Shown: positions 1 to 10,400 of the stretch, piece after piece
Position numbering within the stretch: the first letter of the stretch is position 1
Layout: every line of letters begins with the position of its first letter
Assembly: GCF_003061515.1 (NCBI RefSeq)
Contig: NZ_CP028924.1
Span: 248,001-312,000 of the forward strand
Direction of reading: 5' to 3'
Length of the DNA stretch: 64,000 bases
Origin: Colwellia sp. Arc7-D
GTDB taxonomy: Bacteria > Pseudomonadota > Gammaproteobacteria > Enterobacterales > Alteromonadaceae
Made by a program: the position numbers and the translations under genes
Notes under the pieces: generated by a model
Database searches by the model: none
The model's input: the letters and a program-made list of their open reading frames with translations, nothing else
What the model was told of the DNA's origin: nothing

Positions 1-619
1 AAACGTGTTTGAAGGTGAATCTGTACTTAAAGGTGAAGTTATTGCCGATGGTCCAGAGTCTCCACATGATATCTTGCGTTTACGTGGTGTTGCACCAGTA
101 GCTAACTACATTGTTAACGAAGTACAAGAAGTATACCGTTTACAAGGTGTTAAGATTAACGATAAGCACATTGAAGTTATCGTGCGTCAAATGATCCGCA
201 AATGTGAGATTTTAGACGCTGGTGATAGTAACTTCCTTAAAGGTGAAATCCTAGAAGTTGCCCGTGTGAATATCTCTAATCGTGAGTTAGAAGCTGAAGG
301 CAAACAACCAGCTGAATACGAAATGCAAATGATGGGTATTACTAAAGCATCATTAGCAACTGAGTCATTCATCTCGGCAGCATCTTTCCAAGAAACGACG
401 CGTGTACTTACTGAAGCAGCAGTAGCTGGTAAGAAAGACAAACTTCGTGGCTTGAAAGAGAATGTTATTGTTGGTCGCTTAATCCCAGCCGGTACAGGTT
501 ACTCTTATCATCAAGAACGCGCGCGTGCTAAAAACGCCGTTCCTGTTGAAGAAGTTACAGTATCAGCTGACGACGCAGCGCAAGCACTAACAGATGCTTT
601 GAACGCAGATTTATCTTAG
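1..619 (+). CDS. rpoC: RNA polymerase beta' subunit, C-terminal end (partial)
   Basis: This is the last ~205 residues of RpoC; the frame is open at the left edge, so the gene starts outside the window. The segment holds the conserved C-terminal clamp/jaw region, with [30 protein letters not shown] and the near-invariant [25 protein letters not shown] block, which pack around the secondary channel and bind omega and downstream DNA. The tail after YSYHQERA is acidic and divergent, as is usual for RpoC. It lies upstream of rpsL, the normal gammaproteobacterial rpoBC-str arrangement. Identification is certain. Confidence 0.98.
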   Translation, partial: NVFEGESVLKGEVIADGPESPHDILRLRGVAPVANYIVNEVQEVYRLQGVKINDKHIEVIVRQMIRKCEILDAGDSNFLKGEILEVARVNISNRELEAEGKQPAEYEMQMMGITKASLATESFISAASFQETTRVLTEAAVAGKKDKLRGLKENVIVGRLIPAGTGYSYHQERARAKNAVPVEEVTVSADDAAQALTDALNADLS

Positions 620-646
620 TATTGATAAATCGGTTAAGAGCAATGT

Positions 647-683
647 TTAACCTGTCTATTGCGAGTAAAGCTTGACAGGTTAA
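647..683 (+). promoter_or_regulatory. Inverted repeat in rpoC-rpsL leader
   Basis: A perfect 10-bp inverted repeat (arms 647-656 and 674-683, 17-nt loop) lies 28 bases after the rpoC stop. It also contains one member of a short direct repeat, TAAAGCTTGAC, at 666-676 and 681-691. There is no T run after it, so it is more likely an mRNA-processing or end-protecting hairpin than a terminator. Function is inferred. Confidence 0.45.
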
Positions 684-700
684 AGCTTGACCTATAGAAT

Positions 701-754
701 TCCGCGACCCTATATTCCGTACATTTGTGTATTGGATATAAGGTCGCGGATTTT
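701..754 (+). terminator. Strong hairpin after rpoC, probable terminator/attenuator
   Basis: Arms 701-709 and 742-750 pair perfectly (TCCGCGACC with GGTCGCGGA). After one mismatch the stem continues for seven more pairs (711-717 with 734-740, one G-U). Four T follow at 751-754. This is by far the strongest GC hairpin between rpoC and rpsL and probably ends or attenuates rpoBC transcription before the str operon. Confidence 0.65.
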
Positions 755-767
755 CACGTTTATAAGG

Positions 768-799
768 GTGTAAATTTCCCCATTGATTGGAATTTACAC
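768..799 (+). promoter_or_regulatory. Leader hairpin upstream of rpsL
   Basis: A 9-bp perfect inverted repeat (768-776, GTGTAAATT, with 791-799) extends by two pairs across a one-base bulge. It sits just upstream of the rpsL ribosome-binding site (GGGAG, 814-818). It may be a 5' leader structure of the rpsL mRNA, but no protein-binding role can be shown from sequence. Confidence 0.4.
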
Positions 800-807
800 A
801 AATTTAA

Positions 808-1200
<393 letters not shown>

Positions 1201-1214
1201 GTTTCCCTTTCTGT

Positions 1215-1232
1215 ACTTATCAAAAGATAAGT
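1215..1232 (+). promoter_or_regulatory. Hairpin in rpsL-rpsG gap
   Basis: A perfect 7-bp stem (ACTTATC / GATAAGT) with an AAAA loop lies 15 bases after rpsL, inside a 110-bp gap. In E. coli, S7 represses the str operon by binding the mRNA between rpsL and rpsG. The location matches, but whether this hairpin is the S7 site is only inference. Confidence 0.35.
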
Positions 1233-1298
1233 AAAAAGAATAGAAACGTTAAGTAAGGCCAAATAACATATTACATTTTGGGTTTATCCTGAATATAA

Positions 1299-1784
<486 letters not shown>

Positions 1785-1924
1785 AAACTATAAACTAGCA
1801 TTAATTGTTAGTTTACTAGTTAGAAGTGTAATGCCGTGGTTATCATCGAGTGTCAATGTTGATACAAAGTGATAGCCACAACTGTTTTATAATCTGAGGT
1901 AAACCTCAGAAAGAGGAAGTAATT
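1785..1924 (+). promoter_or_regulatory. Structured rpsG-fusA gap with three hairpins
   Basis: The 140-bp gap between rpsG and fusA holds three inverted repeats: TAAACTAGCA with TGTTAGTTTA near 1792-1815 (10 bp, one G-U); GTGGTTATCA at 1836-1845 with TGATAGCCAC at 1870-1879 (10 bp, one G-U); and CTGAGG at 1894-1899 with CCTCAG at 1904-1909, right before the fusA ribosome-binding site AGAGGAAG. In E. coli this gap is short. The structures suggest separate control of fusA, by attenuation or by hiding its ribosome-binding site. Confidence 0.4.
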
Positions 1925-4021
1925 GTGGCACGTATAACCCCTATTGAGCGTTACCGTAACATTGGTATTTGTGCTCATGTCGATGCCGGTAAAACGACAA
2001 CAACAGAAAGGGTACTTTTCTATACTGGTCTTTCACATAAGATCGGTGAAGTTCATGATGGCGCAGCCACTATGGATTGGATGGAGCAAGAGCAAGAGCG
2101 TGGTATAACCATAACCTCTGCAGCTACTACTTGTTTCTGGAAAGGGATGGAAGCACAATTTGAAGATCACCATATCAACATTATTGATACCCCTGGTCAC
2201 GTAGATTTTACGATTGAAGTAGAACGTTCATTACGTGTATTAGACGGTGCAGTATTAGTATTGTGTGCATCTTCAGGAGTTCAACCACAAACAGAAACTG
2301 TTTGGCGTCAAATGGAGAGATACTCTGTTCCACGTTTAGTTTTTGTTAATAAGATGGACCGCACTGGTGCAGACTTCTTAGCTGTTGTTGAGCAACTTAA
2401 CTCTCGCTTAAAAGCAAATGCAGTCCCAATTCATTTAGCAATTGGCGCTGAAGATGACTTTTCTGGTGTTATCGACTTAATAAAGATGAAAGCCATTAAC
2501 TGGAACGAAAGTGACCAGGGTATGACCTTCACCTATGAAGATATCCCAGCAGATATGCAAGAAGATGCCGATCATTGGCATGAAAACCTTGTTTCTGAAG
2601 CTGCAGAAGCCTCTGAAGAATTAATGGATAAATACCTTGAAGAAGGTGATTTATCTGAAGCAGAAATAAAATCTGCGCTACGTACCCGTACGCTAAACAA
2701 TGAAATAGTTCTTTGTTCTTGTGGCTCTGCTTTCAAAAACAAAGGCGTACAAGCAGTACTTGATGCTGTCATAGAATTTTTACCTTCGCCAACAGATGTT
2801 GACGCGATAAAAGGTATTAATAATGACAAAAACGAAACTGAAGGTTCACGCGAAGCTGATGATAAAGCACCATTTGCTGCTTTAGCATTCAAAGTCGCGA
2901 CTGACCCTTTTGTCGGTACGTTAACGTTCTTTCGCGTTTACTCAGGAGTGGTAAAAACTGGCGACAGTATATACAATCCTGTTAAAGGCAAAAAAGAGCG
3001 TTTTGGTCGTATTGTGCAAATGCATGCAAATGACCGGAAGGAAATAAAAGAAGTTCGAGCGGGTGATATAGCTGCGGCTATTGGCCTCAAAGATGTTACT
3101 ACTGGTGACACATTGTGTGATGTAAATCATGCTATAACGCTTGAACGAATGGAATTTCCTGAACCTGTAATTTCTGTAGCAGTTGAGCCAAAAACTGTCG
3201 CTGCCCAAGAGAAAATGGCAATAGCGTTAGGTAAATTGGCCGCAGAAGATCCGTCATTCAGAGTTGTCTCTGATGAAGAAACGGGTCAAACCATCATTTC
3301 AGGTATGGGGGAATTACACCTCGATATTTTAGTTGAACGCATGAAACGTGAGTTTGGTGTTGAATGTAATGTCGGTAATCCACAAGTGGCTTATCGAGAA
3401 ACTATTCGCTCAACTGTTGAAGTGGAAGGTAAATTTGTTCGTCAATCAGGTGGTCGTGGTCAATTTGGTCATGTTTGGTTGAAATTGGAGCCCTTACCAG
3501 AAGGTGAAGGCTTCGAGTTTGTTAACGAAATTGTTGGTGGTACAATTCCAAAAGAATTTATCCCATCAGTTGAAAAAGGCTGTAAAGAGCAGATGGACAG
3601 TGGTGTGTTAGCGGGTTACCCGTTATTAGACATCAAAGTCACGCTTTACGACGGATCTTTTCATGACGTTGACTCAAACGAAATGGCGTTTAAAGTCGCT
3701 GCATCAATAGGTTTTAGACAGGGGGTGCTACAAGCATCACCAGTAATACTAGAGCCTATGATGAAAGTTGAAGTTATTACGCCAGAAGCAAACATGGGTG
3801 ATGTTGTGGGCGATTTAAATCGTCGTCGCGGCATGATCGATGGCATGGACGAAGGTCCAGCTGGTTCTAAGGTAGTGAATGCACTTGTGCCGCTATCTGA
3901 AATGTTTGGTTACGCTACGGCATTACGTAGTGCAACTCAAGGTCGAGCATCATATTCGATGGAGTTTCAGCAATATAGCGAAGCCCCAAAAATTGTTGCC
4001 GACAAAATAATTGAATCTTAG
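1925..4021 (+). CDS. fusA: Elongation factor G
   Basis: Translocation GTPase EF-G, 698 residues. The GTP-binding elements are all present: G1 AHVDAGKTT near the N terminus, G3 DTPGHVDF and G4 NKMD, then domains II-V, ending in [24 protein letters not shown]. The start is GTG, chosen because AGAGGAAG lies just upstream and [15 protein letters not shown] is the family start. Domain IV ([20 protein letters not shown], then [18 protein letters not shown]) resembles Thermus EF-G and second-copy EF-Gs more than E. coli FusA. Codon use looks less biased than in tuf next door. A second fusA elsewhere in the genome is possible; the EF-G identity itself is not in doubt. Confidence 0.95.
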   Translation: MARITPIERYRNIGICAHVDAGKTTTTERVLFYTGLSHKIGEVHDGAATMDWMEQEQERGITITSAATTCFWKGMEAQFEDHHINIIDTPGHVDFTIEVERSLRVLDGAVLVLCASSGVQPQTETVWRQMERYSVPRLVFVNKMDRTGADFLAVVEQLNSRLKANAVPIHLAIGAEDDFSGVIDLIKMKAINWNESDQGMTFTYEDIPADMQEDADHWHENLVSEAAEASEELMDKYLEEGDLSEAEIKSALRTRTLNNEIVLCSCGSAFKNKGVQAVLDAVIEFLPSPTDVDAIKGINNDKNETEGSREADDKAPFAALAFKVATDPFVGTLTFFRVYSGVVKTGDSIYNPVKGKKERFGRIVQMHANDRKEIKEVRAGDIAAAIGLKDVTTGDTLCDVNHAITLERMEFPEPVISVAVEPKTVAAQEKMAIALGKLAAEDPSFRVVSDEETGQTIISGMGELHLDILVERMKREFGVECNVGNPQVAYRETIRSTVEVEGKFVRQSGGRGQFGHVWLKLEPLPEGEGFEFVNEIVGGTIPKEFIPSVEKGCKEQMDSGVLAGYPLLDIKVTLYDGSFHDVDSNEMAFKVAASIGFRQGVLQASPVILEPMMKVEVITPEANMGDVVGDLNRRRGMIDGMDEGPAGSKVVNALVPLSEMFGYATALRSATQGRASYSMEFQQYSEAPKIVADKIIES

Positions 4022-4041
4022 TAAGGCTTTTTGAAAGTCTG

Positions 4042-4065
4042 GCTCGGTCTTATGGCCGGGCTTTT
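4042..4065 (+). terminator. Hairpin between fusA and tuf
   Basis: GCTCGGT (4042-4048) pairs with GCCGGGC (4055-4061), seven pairs with two G-U, followed by TTTT at 4062-4065. It lies 20 bases after the fusA stop and 25 bases before tuf. It is probably a partial terminator that sets the fusA-to-tuf ratio, since tuf is normally made in excess. Confidence 0.6.
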
Positions 4066-4089
4066 AATAAACTTTAAGGTAATTGAAAA

Positions 4090-5274
4090 ATGGCTAAAGC
4101 AAAATTTGAACGTAATAAACCGCACGTTAACGTTGGTACTATTGGACACGTTGATCACGGTAAAACAACTTTAACAGCTGCTATCTCTGCAGTATTAACT
4201 AAAGTTCACGGTGGTGAAGTTAAAGATTTCGCACAAATCGATAATGCTCCTGAAGAGCGTGAGCGTGGTATTACAATCAATACTTCTCACATCGAGTACG
4301 ATACTGCAATCCGTCACTACGCCCACGTAGATTGTCCTGGCCATGCTGATTACATCAAAAACATGATCACAGGTGCTGCACAAATGGATGGCGCTATCTT
4401 AGTAGTTGCTGCTACAGATGGTCCTATGCCACAAACACGTGAGCACATCTTGTTATCACGTCAAGTTGGCGTACCTTTCATCATCGTATTCATGAACAAA
4501 TGTGACATGGTAGATGACGAAGAGTTACTTGAGCTAGTAGAAATGGAAGTTCGTGAACTTCTTTCTGAATATGAATTCCCAGGTGATGATTTACCAGTAA
4601 TTCAAGGTTCAGCACTTGGTGCTCTTCAAGGCGAAGAGAAATGGGAAGCGAAAGTAATCGAACTTGCTGATGCACTTGATACTTACATTCCAGAGCCAGA
4701 GCGTGCAATCGACGGTGCATTCATCATGCCTATCGAAGATGTATTCTCAATTTCAGGTCGTGGTACAGTTGTAACAGGTCGTGTTGAACGCGGTATCGTT
4801 AAAGTTGGCGATTCAGTAGAAGTTGTTGGTATCCGTGATACTCAAACTTCAACATGTACTGGTGTTGAAATGTTCCGTAAACTTCTTGACGAAGGTCGTG
4901 CGGGCGAGAACTGTGGTGTTCTTTTACGTGGTCTTAAGCGTGAAGATGTAGAACGTGGTCAAGTTTTATGTCAACCTGGTTCAATTTTACCTCACACTAA
5001 ATTCGAATCAGAAGTATACGTGTTATCGAAAGATGAAGGTGGTCGTCATACGCCATTCTTCAAAGGATACCGTCCACAGTTTTACTTCCGTACAACGGAT
5101 ATCACAGGTGCTGTAGAGCTTCCTGAAGGTGTTGAAATGGTAATGCCAGGCGACAACTTGAAGTTTGTTGTAGAGCTTATCAACCCAGTAGCGATGGACG
5201 AAGGTTTACGCTTCGCAATCCGTGAAGGTGGTCGTACTGTTGGTGCTGGTGTTGTATCTAAAATTATTGCTTAA
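4090..5274 (+). CDS. tuf: Elongation factor Tu
   Basis: EF-Tu, the GTPase that carries aminoacyl-tRNA to the ribosome; 394 residues, full length. G1 [10 protein letters not shown]2 RERGITI, G3 DCPGHADY and G4 NKCDMV are in place, followed by the two beta-barrel domains ending [14 protein letters not shown]. Codon use is strongly biased, as expected for one of the most abundant proteins. The start follows TAAGGT at 4075-4080. Gammaproteobacteria often have two tuf genes; this is the copy at the end of the str operon. A decayed copy of its 3' end lies ~100 bp downstream. Confidence 0.98.
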   Translation: MAKAKFERNKPHVNVGTIGHVDHGKTTLTAAISAVLTKVHGGEVKDFAQIDNAPEERERGITINTSHIEYDTAIRHYAHVDCPGHADYIKNMITGAAQMDGAILVVAATDGPMPQTREHILLSRQVGVPFIIVFMNKCDMVDDEELLELVEMEVRELLSEYEFPGDDLPVIQGSALGALQGEEKWEAKVIELADALDTYIPEPERAIDGAFIMPIEDVFSISGRGTVVTGRVERGIVKVGDSVEVVGIRDTQTSTCTGVEMFRKLLDEGRAGENCGVLLRGLKREDVERGQVLCQPGSILPHTKFESEVYVLSKDEGGRHTPFFKGYRPQFYFRTTDITGAVELPEGVEMVMPGDNLKFVVELINPVAMDEGLRFAIREGGRTVGAGVVSKIIA

Positions 5275-5294
5275 TTTTAGATCACACTAGAACT

Positions 5295-5325
5295 TAAAAA
5301 AAGGATGCTTCGGCATCCTTTTTTG
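5295..5325 (+). terminator. Terminator of tuf
   Basis: GGATGC-TTCG-GCATCC forms a tight hairpin with a UUCG tetraloop, flanked by an A run upstream and T6 downstream, a textbook intrinsic terminator that can also work in the other direction. It starts 20 bases after the tuf stop. Confidence 0.92.
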
Positions 5326-5368
5326 TTTTCAGTAGAGCCAGTTTCAGGGCTTATCCAAAGAAGCTTGG

Positions 5369-5475
5369 CGTCGAGTTTTTGGTGCAGGTGTTGTATCGCT
5401 TTTACCTTAACGGATGTATTGCTTAATAATTTTTAGACACCAAACCTTAAAAGAGACGCTTCGGCGTCGTTTTTG
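5369..5475 (+). pseudogene. Decayed relic of a tuf 3' end and its terminator
   Basis: This stretch aligns by eye with the end of the intact tuf gene (5231-5325). It contains GGTGCAGGTGTTGTATC for the GAGVVS codons, ATTGCTTAA for the last codons and stop, TTTTAGA, CCTTAAAA, and then a second UUCG-loop hairpin, GACGC-TTCG-GCGTC followed by TTTTT (5455-5475). Substitutions and insertions interrupt it, so it is not coding. It is best read as the remnant of a tandem tuf duplication or of recombination between tuf copies. The second hairpin may still work as a backup terminator. Confidence 0.7.
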
Positions 5476-5690
5476 TTTTAAGCAAATTAGCTAATCATTT
5501 TTTATTATGTAAAAGGCAGCTTAATCTAATTCTTAAGTGGTATATAAGCTCTTTTTGTTTAGGTGATTCAGTAATATATTTGATGTTAAATAGTAGTGTT
5601 ATGTGTGACTTATCAGTTATCTAAGGCTAGACATTTGTAAGTTTGAAAATTAAATCATCGACAAATTTGCATTATATATATATTGATCTA

Positions 5691-5827
5691 GTATTGTTGG
5701 TGTTGGCAACAACACGAGGCAGGATGCTTTGTTGGATACTTCAGGATGAAGTAAAGTGGCAAGAAGCTACTACAAGGATGAATAAAACAGGGAGTGTTGA
5801 TCATGGATGATTTCCTCTGTTTTTCCC
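5691..5827 (+). ncRNA. Candidate CsrB/RsmY-type small RNA that sequesters CsrA
   Basis: About 135 bases with six GGA triplets, four of them in loops or the CAGGATG form typical of CsrA sites. GGA sits in the loop of AGGCA-GGA-TGCTT (5718-5730). The stem ACTTC/GAAGT has AGGAT as its loop (5738-5752). ATCA/TGAT shows TGGA (5800-5811), and AAGGATG is single-stranded at 5775-5780. A 5' stem (5694-5699 with 5707-5712) opens it, and AAAACAG...CTGTTTTT (5784-5825) forms an intrinsic terminator with a GGA hairpin in its loop. Upstream, TGTAAG at 5636-5641 matches half of the GacA/UvrY box. In such systems the RNA titrates the translational repressor CsrA, which commonly controls EPS and motility. No open frame of note. 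Ends are estimated. Confidence 0.72.
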
Positions 5828-5981
5828 TTCTTTCTTTTATGATTTACTCGGTACTAATCCCTTAAGTTAAAATACATAATTTAAAAGCCATAGATCAAAT
5901 AACGGTTTAGTATGTTGAATTTGATAACCTAGAAATTAACAAATACCCATAAAAGAAATAATGACTATATTCTCACAAAAG

Positions 5982-6058
5982 TGGCCCACCCGACAGGAAT
6001 TGAACCTGTGACCGCACGCTTCGGAGGCGTGTACTCTATCCAGCTGAGCTACGGGTGG
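5982..6058 (-). tRNA. tRNA-Arg (anticodon CCG)
   Basis: Reading the minus strand gives a full 77-nt cloverleaf. The acceptor stem is CCACCCG/CGGGTGG, the D arm contains TAGCTCAGCTGGATAGAG, and the anticodon stem CACGC/GCGTG closes the loop CTCCGAA, whose anticodon CCG reads CGG (Arg). The T arm is ACAGG-TTCAATT-CCTGT, with discriminator G and encoded CCA at 5982-5984. The homologous E. coli tRNA-Arg(CCG) has the same layout. It stands alone here, next to the left border of the EPS region. Confidence 0.96.
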
Positions 6059-6412
6059 TTTATTATTTACTTCTTAGAGTTACTTCAAATCTAGCATCAA
6101 TATAATATACAGTTATTGAAAAGAATAAAGCGCGGCAAATACTATAGTTTAACGCTGATCATGTCTAGAAAATTAGTGTTTTTCTGAAGACAAATTCTCT
6201 TGTGTTGGCTACATTTTAAAATTGTGAGTAAATGATGCTTGTCTGTGCTTTTAATGCTTAGTTTTTGTTAGGCTATTAGCTCAATAAATACTGTGTTTAC
6301 TCTTAACATTGTCAACAGAATTAGGGAAAAAGATGTACTTTCGTCATGAAGATGCCTAAAGTAAAGGCTATAATAACTATTATCTCAACACCCTATAAGT
6401 AAACACTTAATT
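6059..6412. other. Non-coding stretch upstream of the RND genes
   Basis: 354 bases, AT-rich, without a plausible gene. It must hold the promoter of the tRNA on the minus strand and that of the RND-PrsK-PrsR gene group on the plus strand. I see no convincing operator or terminator. Confidence 0.5.
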
Positions 6413-7408
6413 ATGAAATTTCTCTCAGTTGTATTTACCTTTCTACTTATATCAATGATGAATCCTTTGGTGGCACAGTCCTACGATACAGAAGTCATCA
6501 GTGCAGAGTTGTACAGCGACACCATACAACGTACGGGTAAGCTAGATTATAAGCGGACATTAGCGCTTTCTTTTAAAAGTAGTGGCTACCTAAATCTATT
6601 AGCAGTAGATGAAGGAGATAAGTTTAATAAAGGGCAATTATTAGCGTCGCTTGATGTAACAGAATTGAAACAACAAAAAACATCGAATTATGCAAAATTA
6701 TTACAAGCCGAGCGTGAAGTTAAGCGCATGAGTCAACTTATGGATGCTAATCTAGGCTCAGAGCGCGATTTAGACACAGCTACTACTGACGTTGAAGTAT
6801 TACGATCTGCATATCAATCATCGCATTACAATTTAGAGAAAGCACAAATATACGCACCGTTTTCAGGTGTTGTTTTGTCTCGTAACACAGAGTTAGGTGA
6901 ATTGCAGAGTCCGGGCCAAGCAGCGTTAACAATTGCTAAGCTTGAATGGATAGTAAAAGTAGCTTTAACAGGTCAAGAGGTTGCACAAGTAAGACTAAAT
7001 CAAAAAGTCAGCGTTACATTAAGTCATGTGGGTATTGTTGAAGGTGTGATAAGTAAAATGCCCGCTATGGCCGAAGGTAATAGTAACTTGTTCACAATAG
7101 AGGTACTACTTCCTAAAATAAAAATATCAGCAGGTATGATCGCAGGACAACTTGCCGGTGTAACTATTGCTTTTGATAGTAATACGTTTGTTTATAGGTT
7201 ACCTATATCAGCACTTGTCGCTGTAGATGATGATGGCAAAGCCATCGTTATTGCACAAACACAACAGAGTACAGATTTTAAACAATACAGTTATGAGGTG
7301 TTTCAGATAGATAATGATTATGTTTACTTGAAAGCAAATCGTGATGATGAAGCATTAATAATTATGACTACGGGTTGGCAAAATTATTCTAAGATTGGGA
7401 ATAAGTAA
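6413..7408 (+). CDS. RND efflux periplasmic adaptor (membrane fusion protein)
   Basis: Periplasmic adaptor that links an RND pump to an outer-membrane channel; 331 residues, at the short end of the family. An N-terminal signal peptide (residues 1-21, ending LVAQ) is followed by the first half of a lipoyl/barrel-sandwich domain, GYLNLLAVDEGDKFNKGQLL. A short coiled-coil hairpin (about 70-125), the second lipoyl half YAPFSGVVLSRNTELGELQ, and beta-barrel and membrane-proximal domains come next. The permease starts 2 bases after its stop, so the two are translationally linked. No TolC-type channel gene is adjacent; a channel encoded elsewhere would be needed. The substrate cannot be told from sequence. 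Confidence 0.9.
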   Translation: MKFLSVVFTFLLISMMNPLVAQSYDTEVISAELYSDTIQRTGKLDYKRTLALSFKSSGYLNLLAVDEGDKFNKGQLLASLDVTELKQQKTSNYAKLLQAEREVKRMSQLMDANLGSERDLDTATTDVEVLRSAYQSSHYNLEKAQIYAPFSGVVLSRNTELGELQSPGQAALTIAKLEWIVKVALTGQEVAQVRLNQKVSVTLSHVGIVEGVISKMPAMAEGNSNLFTIEVLLPKIKISAGMIAGQLAGVTIAFDSNTFVYRLPISALVAVDDDGKAIVIAQTQQSTDFKQYSYEVFQIDNDYVYLKANRDDEALIIMTTGWQNYSKIGNK

Positions 7409-7410
7409 TT

Positions 7411-10400
7411 ATGCAACTCCCTCGCATTGCAATAAAAAATGCCCAGTTTACTTTTACAATCGTTGTCCTCTTAGTACTTGTTGGTATTGTTTCATATTTT
7501 CAAATGCCGCGTTCAGAAGACCCGCAATTTGATATTCCGATTACCTTACTTGAAATTATTTACCCAGGCGCATCACCAACGGATATCGAAACGTTAGTGG
7601 TTGACCCTCTCGAAGAAGAGTTCGCTGAAATCGAAGGGATTAAAAAAGTAGAGTCACAAATTAAAAACGGTGGTGCTCGCATTGAGGTAACCTTTTTATA
7701 TGGCAGTGACCCAAATGAGGCTTACAACGAAGTTAAGCAAGCAGTATCGATAGTAAAGCCAACATTACCTGAAGGTGTTCAAGATGTTTTAGTCCTAAAA
7801 GCGACACCAACCAGTGTAGCTATTATTCAATTGGCACTTTGGAGTGATACAACAGATTATAAAAGCATGGAGTTTCATGCGAAGCAATTAGAAAAGCGCC
7901 TAGAAGCTATTGAAGCAGTAAAAAAAGCGGATATCTGGGGTTACCCAACACAAGTTGTTGCGGTTGATTTAAACCTAGCCATGCTGAAGCACTATGGCAT
8001 TAGCATCGCAACCATTAATAGCGTACTTCAAAAACGCGCTGTTAATATTACACCTGGCTTTGTGGATGCAAACACTCGGCGTTTTAATGTTAAAACTAGC
8101 GGCAATTTCCAGCAAATAGAAGAATTGAATAATACGGTGGTATTTTCAAATAATAGTGCAATTATTAGACTAAAAGATGTTGCGCATGTCGAATTTTCAA
8201 ATCGAGAAGCTAATTACCTGGCCTACTATGATGGTAAGCCAGTGATATTTTTGACTGCAGAGCAAAGAAAAAACACCAATATATTTGCGCTCACCCAAGC
8301 AATTGATAACGAAATTTTGGCTTTTAAGCAAACCCTGCCTGATTCGATAAAAATCGACACGCTTTTTAAACAGTCGGATGGTGTTGAAAACCGGGTAAAC
8401 GGGTTTTTTGATAATTTATGGCAAGGCCTAGTGCTCGTCGGCATTATGTCGCTGATATTTTTAGGTATACGTGAGGCGATTGTTGTTATCGTTGCTATAC
8501 CGTTATCTTTTTTAGTGGCTATTGGCTGGTTAGACTTTGCAGGTTTTGGTTTACAACAAATGTCTATCGTAGGCTTAATCATTGCGTTAGGTTTGTTAGT
8601 TGATAATGCTATTGTTGTCACAGAAAGTATTCATCGTGAAAAGAAAAATTCAGCTTCATTAGCCGATGCAGCGGCATCTGGTACCAGTAAAGTCGGTTGG
8701 GCCATAACAAGTGGCACAGTCACCACAATGTTAGCTTTTTTGCCTATGTTGATGTTAGCGAGCGACACTGGCGATTTTGTCCGTTCAATGCCTGTAACTG
8801 TAGTACTGGTGTTGTTAGCCTCGCTACTCATTGCATTAACACTTACCCCTTTACTTGCGAGTAAATTTTTTAGCCACAAACCCAGTAAATTTAAAACGTT
8901 ACAACACTATGCTAATGGATTTGCTGAGCAATACTATGTGCGTGGGCTCAGCCGATTAATGAATGTAAAATTAATCATGCTAATCATTGCTTTCATTGCT
9001 TTATTCGCAATGGCCTCTCTTTTTGGCCAAGTCGGTGTAAGTTTATTTCCGAAAGCTGAAAAATCAATGCTCTTAATTGATGTCGAAACACCAGCAAACT
9101 CATCATTAGATTACACTAATGATGTAATGCACTCGATGACAGACTTTATTGAAACTCAGCCTTATGTTGAAAAAATTGCACTAAACGTCGGTAACTCTAA
9201 CCCGCGGATATACTACAATGAAATTCCAAAACGTGGTGTATCGAGCTATGGTCAAGTACTACTGGTTTTAAAGGCATATGAAGAAGCCGAAGTTAATGCT
9301 TTGGTCGCGTCATTACGTAAAGAGTTTTCAACTTGGAAACAAGCCAAAGTTACGGTAAAAGAATTTACCCAAGGCCCGGTAACCGACCAACCTATTACCG
9401 TCAGGTTGATCAGTGAATCATTGGCCGATCTTGAGAAGGTTGCGGGTGACTTACAATCTAAAATGGCATCAATATCAGGCGCCATCAATTTAGATAACCC
9501 CATTGGTATCGCTAATACCGAATTAGCCATAGCGATAGATTATGATAAAGCAGCTTTGTCTGGCATTGATATAAACCAGTTAGATAATGCCGTTCAAACC
9601 GCACTTTCAGGCACATTTATTGGCCAATTTAATGACATCAATGGTGAAAACTACCCTATTTTAGTTCGGAGACCCAAAAGCGACCTAAATGGCCTTTCTG
9701 ACATCACGATAGTGAATCAATTAGGTGAAAGCATACCATTAGGCCAATTTGTCGAGATTAAACTACAAAAAGGGCGTACAGACTTTTTCCATTATCAAAA
9801 ATTACGCATGGCAAGAGTGTCTGCTGATGCTGCACAAGGTTATTCAGTGCAAGAAATAACCAGTGAAGTGGTTAATTATCTTGATAATTACGAATTACCA
9901 GCAGGTATGTATTACATTCTAGGTGGCGAAGAGGAATCTCGACAAGAATCGTTCGCTGGTTTGTCACAAATTATGTTAATAACGGCAATCGGTATTTTTG
10001 CCATTTTAGTTTTACAGTTTAAGTCCTTTTTACAGCCGTTAATTATCTTTACCTCTATCCCTTTCGCGATGACAGGTGCTATTTTAGGTTTATATTTAAC
10101 CAATTTATCATTTTCGATGATGGCATTTATTGGTTTGATTAGTTTGTTTGGTATAGTAGTGAACAATGCCATTATTTTAATCGATACAACCAATCGTAAT
10201 TTATCGACAGGCTTAGCTAAAAAAGAAGCTATTCTATTGGCTAGCTCAACACGCTTTACCCCGATATTACTTACCACTATCACTACCATTGGCGGTTTAC
10301 TACCACTAACACTTTTTGGTGGCAGTTTGTGGCAACCACTAGGTGTGGTTATTATTTCTGGTTTATGTGTTTCTGCGATAGCGAGCTTTATTATTGTGCC

